NCBI RefSeq assembly: GCF_009647655.1
Contig: NZ_WJFD01000005.1
Location: 124,001 to 188,000 of the forward strand
Length of the DNA: 64,000 nt
Source of the DNA: Chitinophaga sp. SYP-B3965
GTDB lineage: Bacteria; Bacteroidota; Bacteroidia; Chitinophagales; Chitinophagaceae
Reading direction: 5' to 3'
The notes under the pieces are model-generated. The model saw only the letters and a list, made by a program, of their open reading frames with translations, made no database searches and was not told where the DNA came from. Of the stretch, positions 63,023-64,000 are shown one piece after another; position 1 is the first letter of the stretch, and each line of letters starts with the position of its first letter. A program made the position numbers and the translations under genes.

Positions 63023-63154
63023 GGAGGAAACACGGGAGACATACGGGGGGAACACGAGTGATATACGGAAGGAACACGGGAGAACCGTGGAGATGGTGTG
63101 GACTTGGTATGGACTTGATGTGGAGATGAGGTGGACTTGGTCTGGGAGATATAC
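63023..63154. repeat. Twelve tandem 11-bp units
   Basis: The stretch divides without remainder into twelve 11-base units, most beginning GGA or GGG. The first six alternate as 22-base pairs (GGAGGAAACAC GGGAGACATAC type). The next five are GGAGATGGTGT, GGACTTGGTAT, GGACTTGATGT, GGAGATGAGGT and GGACTTGGTCT. The last, GGGAGATATAC, returns to the form of the second unit. It follows the rlmI stop by 15 bases and precedes the shared terminator. An 11-base period is not a multiple of three, so it is not selected as coding sequence. Confidence 0.8.
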
Positions 63155-63186
63155 TGTGGTAAAGGCTTTGCGAGACATAAAAAACA

Positions 63187-63215
63187 AAAAAGGCTATCGA
63201 TCCGATAGCCTTTTT
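63187..63215. terminator. Bidirectional intrinsic terminator
   Basis: AAAAAGGCTATCG (63187-63199) pairs with CGATAGCCTTTTT (63203-63215) around a 3-base loop. It serves rlmI on the plus strand and the T9SS protein gene on the minus strand. Confidence 0.88.
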
Positions 63216-63235
63216 AATATCTTTAAACCTTCCCT

Positions 63236-63586
63236 TTACTTGACCACATTGAATTTCCCCGATTCCACGAGGTTTCCGTTCTTTTCACGTAACTGGAAGA
63301 TATATAAGCCGCTATAGTAATTGTCGAGATTCACCTGGGTACGCTGGGCGATATTTTTGAGGTGATCTACTTTTTTGCCGAGGAAGTTGTAAACAATAAT
63401 TTCATAAACCTTATCGTTATTACGCTGGATCTCGAAGAAGATCTTTGTTGTAGCAGGATTAGGATAGGCTTTAACAACTTTACTCACACTCTCCGTTTCA
63501 GGGAGAGATTTAGTGCTTTGGGACCACGCCGGAAGGGATATGGTACAGAGCATTAAAAATAAAATGAGCGTAGAGTTCTTCAACAT
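63236..63586 (-). CDS. Small exported protein consisting of a T9SS type-A sorting domain
   Basis: 116 aa from MLKNSTLILFLMLCTISLPA. Signal peptide, then a ~20-residue spacer, then only the type-A (Por_Secre_tail) sorting domain: VVKAYPNPATTKIFFEIQRN, VYEIIVYNFLGKKVDHLKNI, YYSGLYIFQLREKNGNLVES and the terminal GKFNVVK. There is no cargo domain, so it is a stand-alone tail. It may be a relic of a larger protein or a mini-substrate of the secretion system. Confidence 0.85.
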   Translation of the reverse strand: MLKNSTLILFLMLCTISLPAWSQSTKSLPETESVSKVVKAYPNPATTKIFFEIQRNNDKVYEIIVYNFLGKKVDHLKNIAQRTQVNLDNYYSGLYIFQLREKNGNLVESGKFNVVK

Positions 63587-63592
63587 AGTATC

Positions 63593-63624
63593 CAAAGATA
63601 ATGATTTTTTTAAATATCTGTCAA
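63593..63624 (-). promoter_or_regulatory. Promoter very close to the start codon of the T9SS tail gene
   Basis: On the minus strand TTG (63624-63622), 21 bases, TATCTTTG (63600-63593). The ATG begins at 63586, only 6 bases later, so the transcript may have almost no leader. Confidence 0.5.
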
Positions 63625-63726
63625 ACTTTTTCGGTTTTGATCTTATTATAAATATAACAAAAGCTAAGCCAAAAAGTATCTATTTGCAGTGGTTTTTTGA
63701 AAATTTTAACGCTTGTTAACGCTTTT

Positions 63727-64000
63727 TTAGAAACTCGGGCAGGTTACACTGTTCAAAGTGGTGTTCCGGCTGTTCAGGAACCTTTTGAAAACCATAGACA
63801 ATTCAAACCCTCCCATTGCCTGGCTGGCAGTCCGCAGCCGGGAAACATTCACATCGTAACTCATGCCAATTTCGTAAGCGCCCATATCCAGCCGGATCAT
63901 GGGTACTATCGCATCATTCCAGCGGAAGAACAGTCCTCCGTAGAAGCCCCTGTCTGATTCCAGCCCTTCGTCATACAAGCTGTAACCGATCATGGCCCCG
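63727..64000 (-). CDS. PorP/SprF family protein, N-terminus outside the window
   Basis: Only the C-terminal ~90 residues are present: MIGYSLYDEGLESDRGFYGG, LFFRWNDAIVPMIRLDMGAY, EIGMSYDVNVSRLRTASQAM, GGFELSMVF, ending in NSVTCPSF. The 'SYDVN.S.L..AS...GG.E.S' segment and terminal CPxF identify the family. It resembles the end of the complete PorP/SprF protein at 43787-44806. A type-B T9SS substrate gene may lie beyond the window. Confidence 0.88.
   Translation of the reverse strand, partial: GAMIGYSLYDEGLESDRGFYGGLFFRWNDAIVPMIRLDMGAYEIGMSYDVNVSRLRTASQAMGGFELSMVFKRFLNSRNTTLNSVTCPSF

Noticed and set aside
63015-63317. 100-codon plus-strand frame after rlmI
   Set aside because: It runs through the 11-bp array and across the intrinsic terminator.

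Overview
The window comes from a Bacteroidota chromosome, most likely Chitinophagaceae and Chitinophaga-like. The evidence is two PorP/SprF proteins, type IX secretion (T9SS) sorting domains of both A and B type, a sigma/FecR/STN-TonB receptor surface-signalling cassette, weak Shine-Dalgarno sequences, and repeated promoters of the Bacteroidota form TTG-N(17-23)-TAnnTTTG (for example before pepP, pckA, gltA and grpE). The assignment to Chitinophaga is an inference from protein flavour only.

Layout. 1-4.6 kb: housekeeping genes (pckA partial, pepP, pssA, purS, rsmI). 4.7-25.3 kb: a degenerate Crp/Fnr-like gene, then a tightly packed, single-strand cluster of 16 genes encoding an apparently complete extracellular contractile injection system (eCIS, relative of Afp/PVC/MAC/AlgoCIS). 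The order is tail terminator (DUF4255/Pvc16), unknown 389-aa protein, one sheath, two tube proteins, DUF5908 mini-protein, LysM hub protein, VgrG-like spike, PAAR tip, gp25 wedge, two large baseplate proteins, a 954-aa fibre/cage candidate, tape measure (CIS_TMP), a GH46 chitosanase-like enzyme, and the AAA+ ATPase. There are no capsid, terminase or integrase genes and no T6SS membrane complex, so it is neither a prophage nor a classical T6SS. The GH46 enzyme lies between the tape-measure and ATPase genes. It has no signal peptide and is the best payload or release-lysin candidate.

25.3-40 kb: an exported M1 peptidase, patatin, sugar transferase, DinB and HMA-like small proteins, an ECF sigma with a small membrane protein, rsmG, a GT2, tgt with an eroded zinc site, an LptF/G permease, gltA and recG. 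40-45.5 kb: a T9SS type-B secreted PKD protein with its PorP/SprF partner and a small outer-membrane barrel. 45.5-51.8 kb: ECF sigma, FecR, TonB-dependent receptor and lipoprotein, a surface-signalling uptake cassette without SusD. 51.9-64 kb: LOG protein, O-methyltransferase, glucosaminidase/LysM protein, hpt, VWA protein, Na+/solute symporter, two RlmI/RlmK-type methyltransferases flanking the grpE-dnaJ operon, a small T9SS type-A sorting-domain protein, and a partial PorP/SprF.

Non-coding features of note are three intergenic repeat loci: 11-bp-period arrays at about 27.3 kb and 63.0 kb, and a tandem array at 58.65-58.92 kb that is continuous with the 3' end of the adjacent methyltransferase gene. 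A TTTAACA-N4-TGTTAAA palindrome lies between the Crp-like gene and the first eCIS gene. No tRNA, rRNA, CRISPR array or insertion sequence was recognised.
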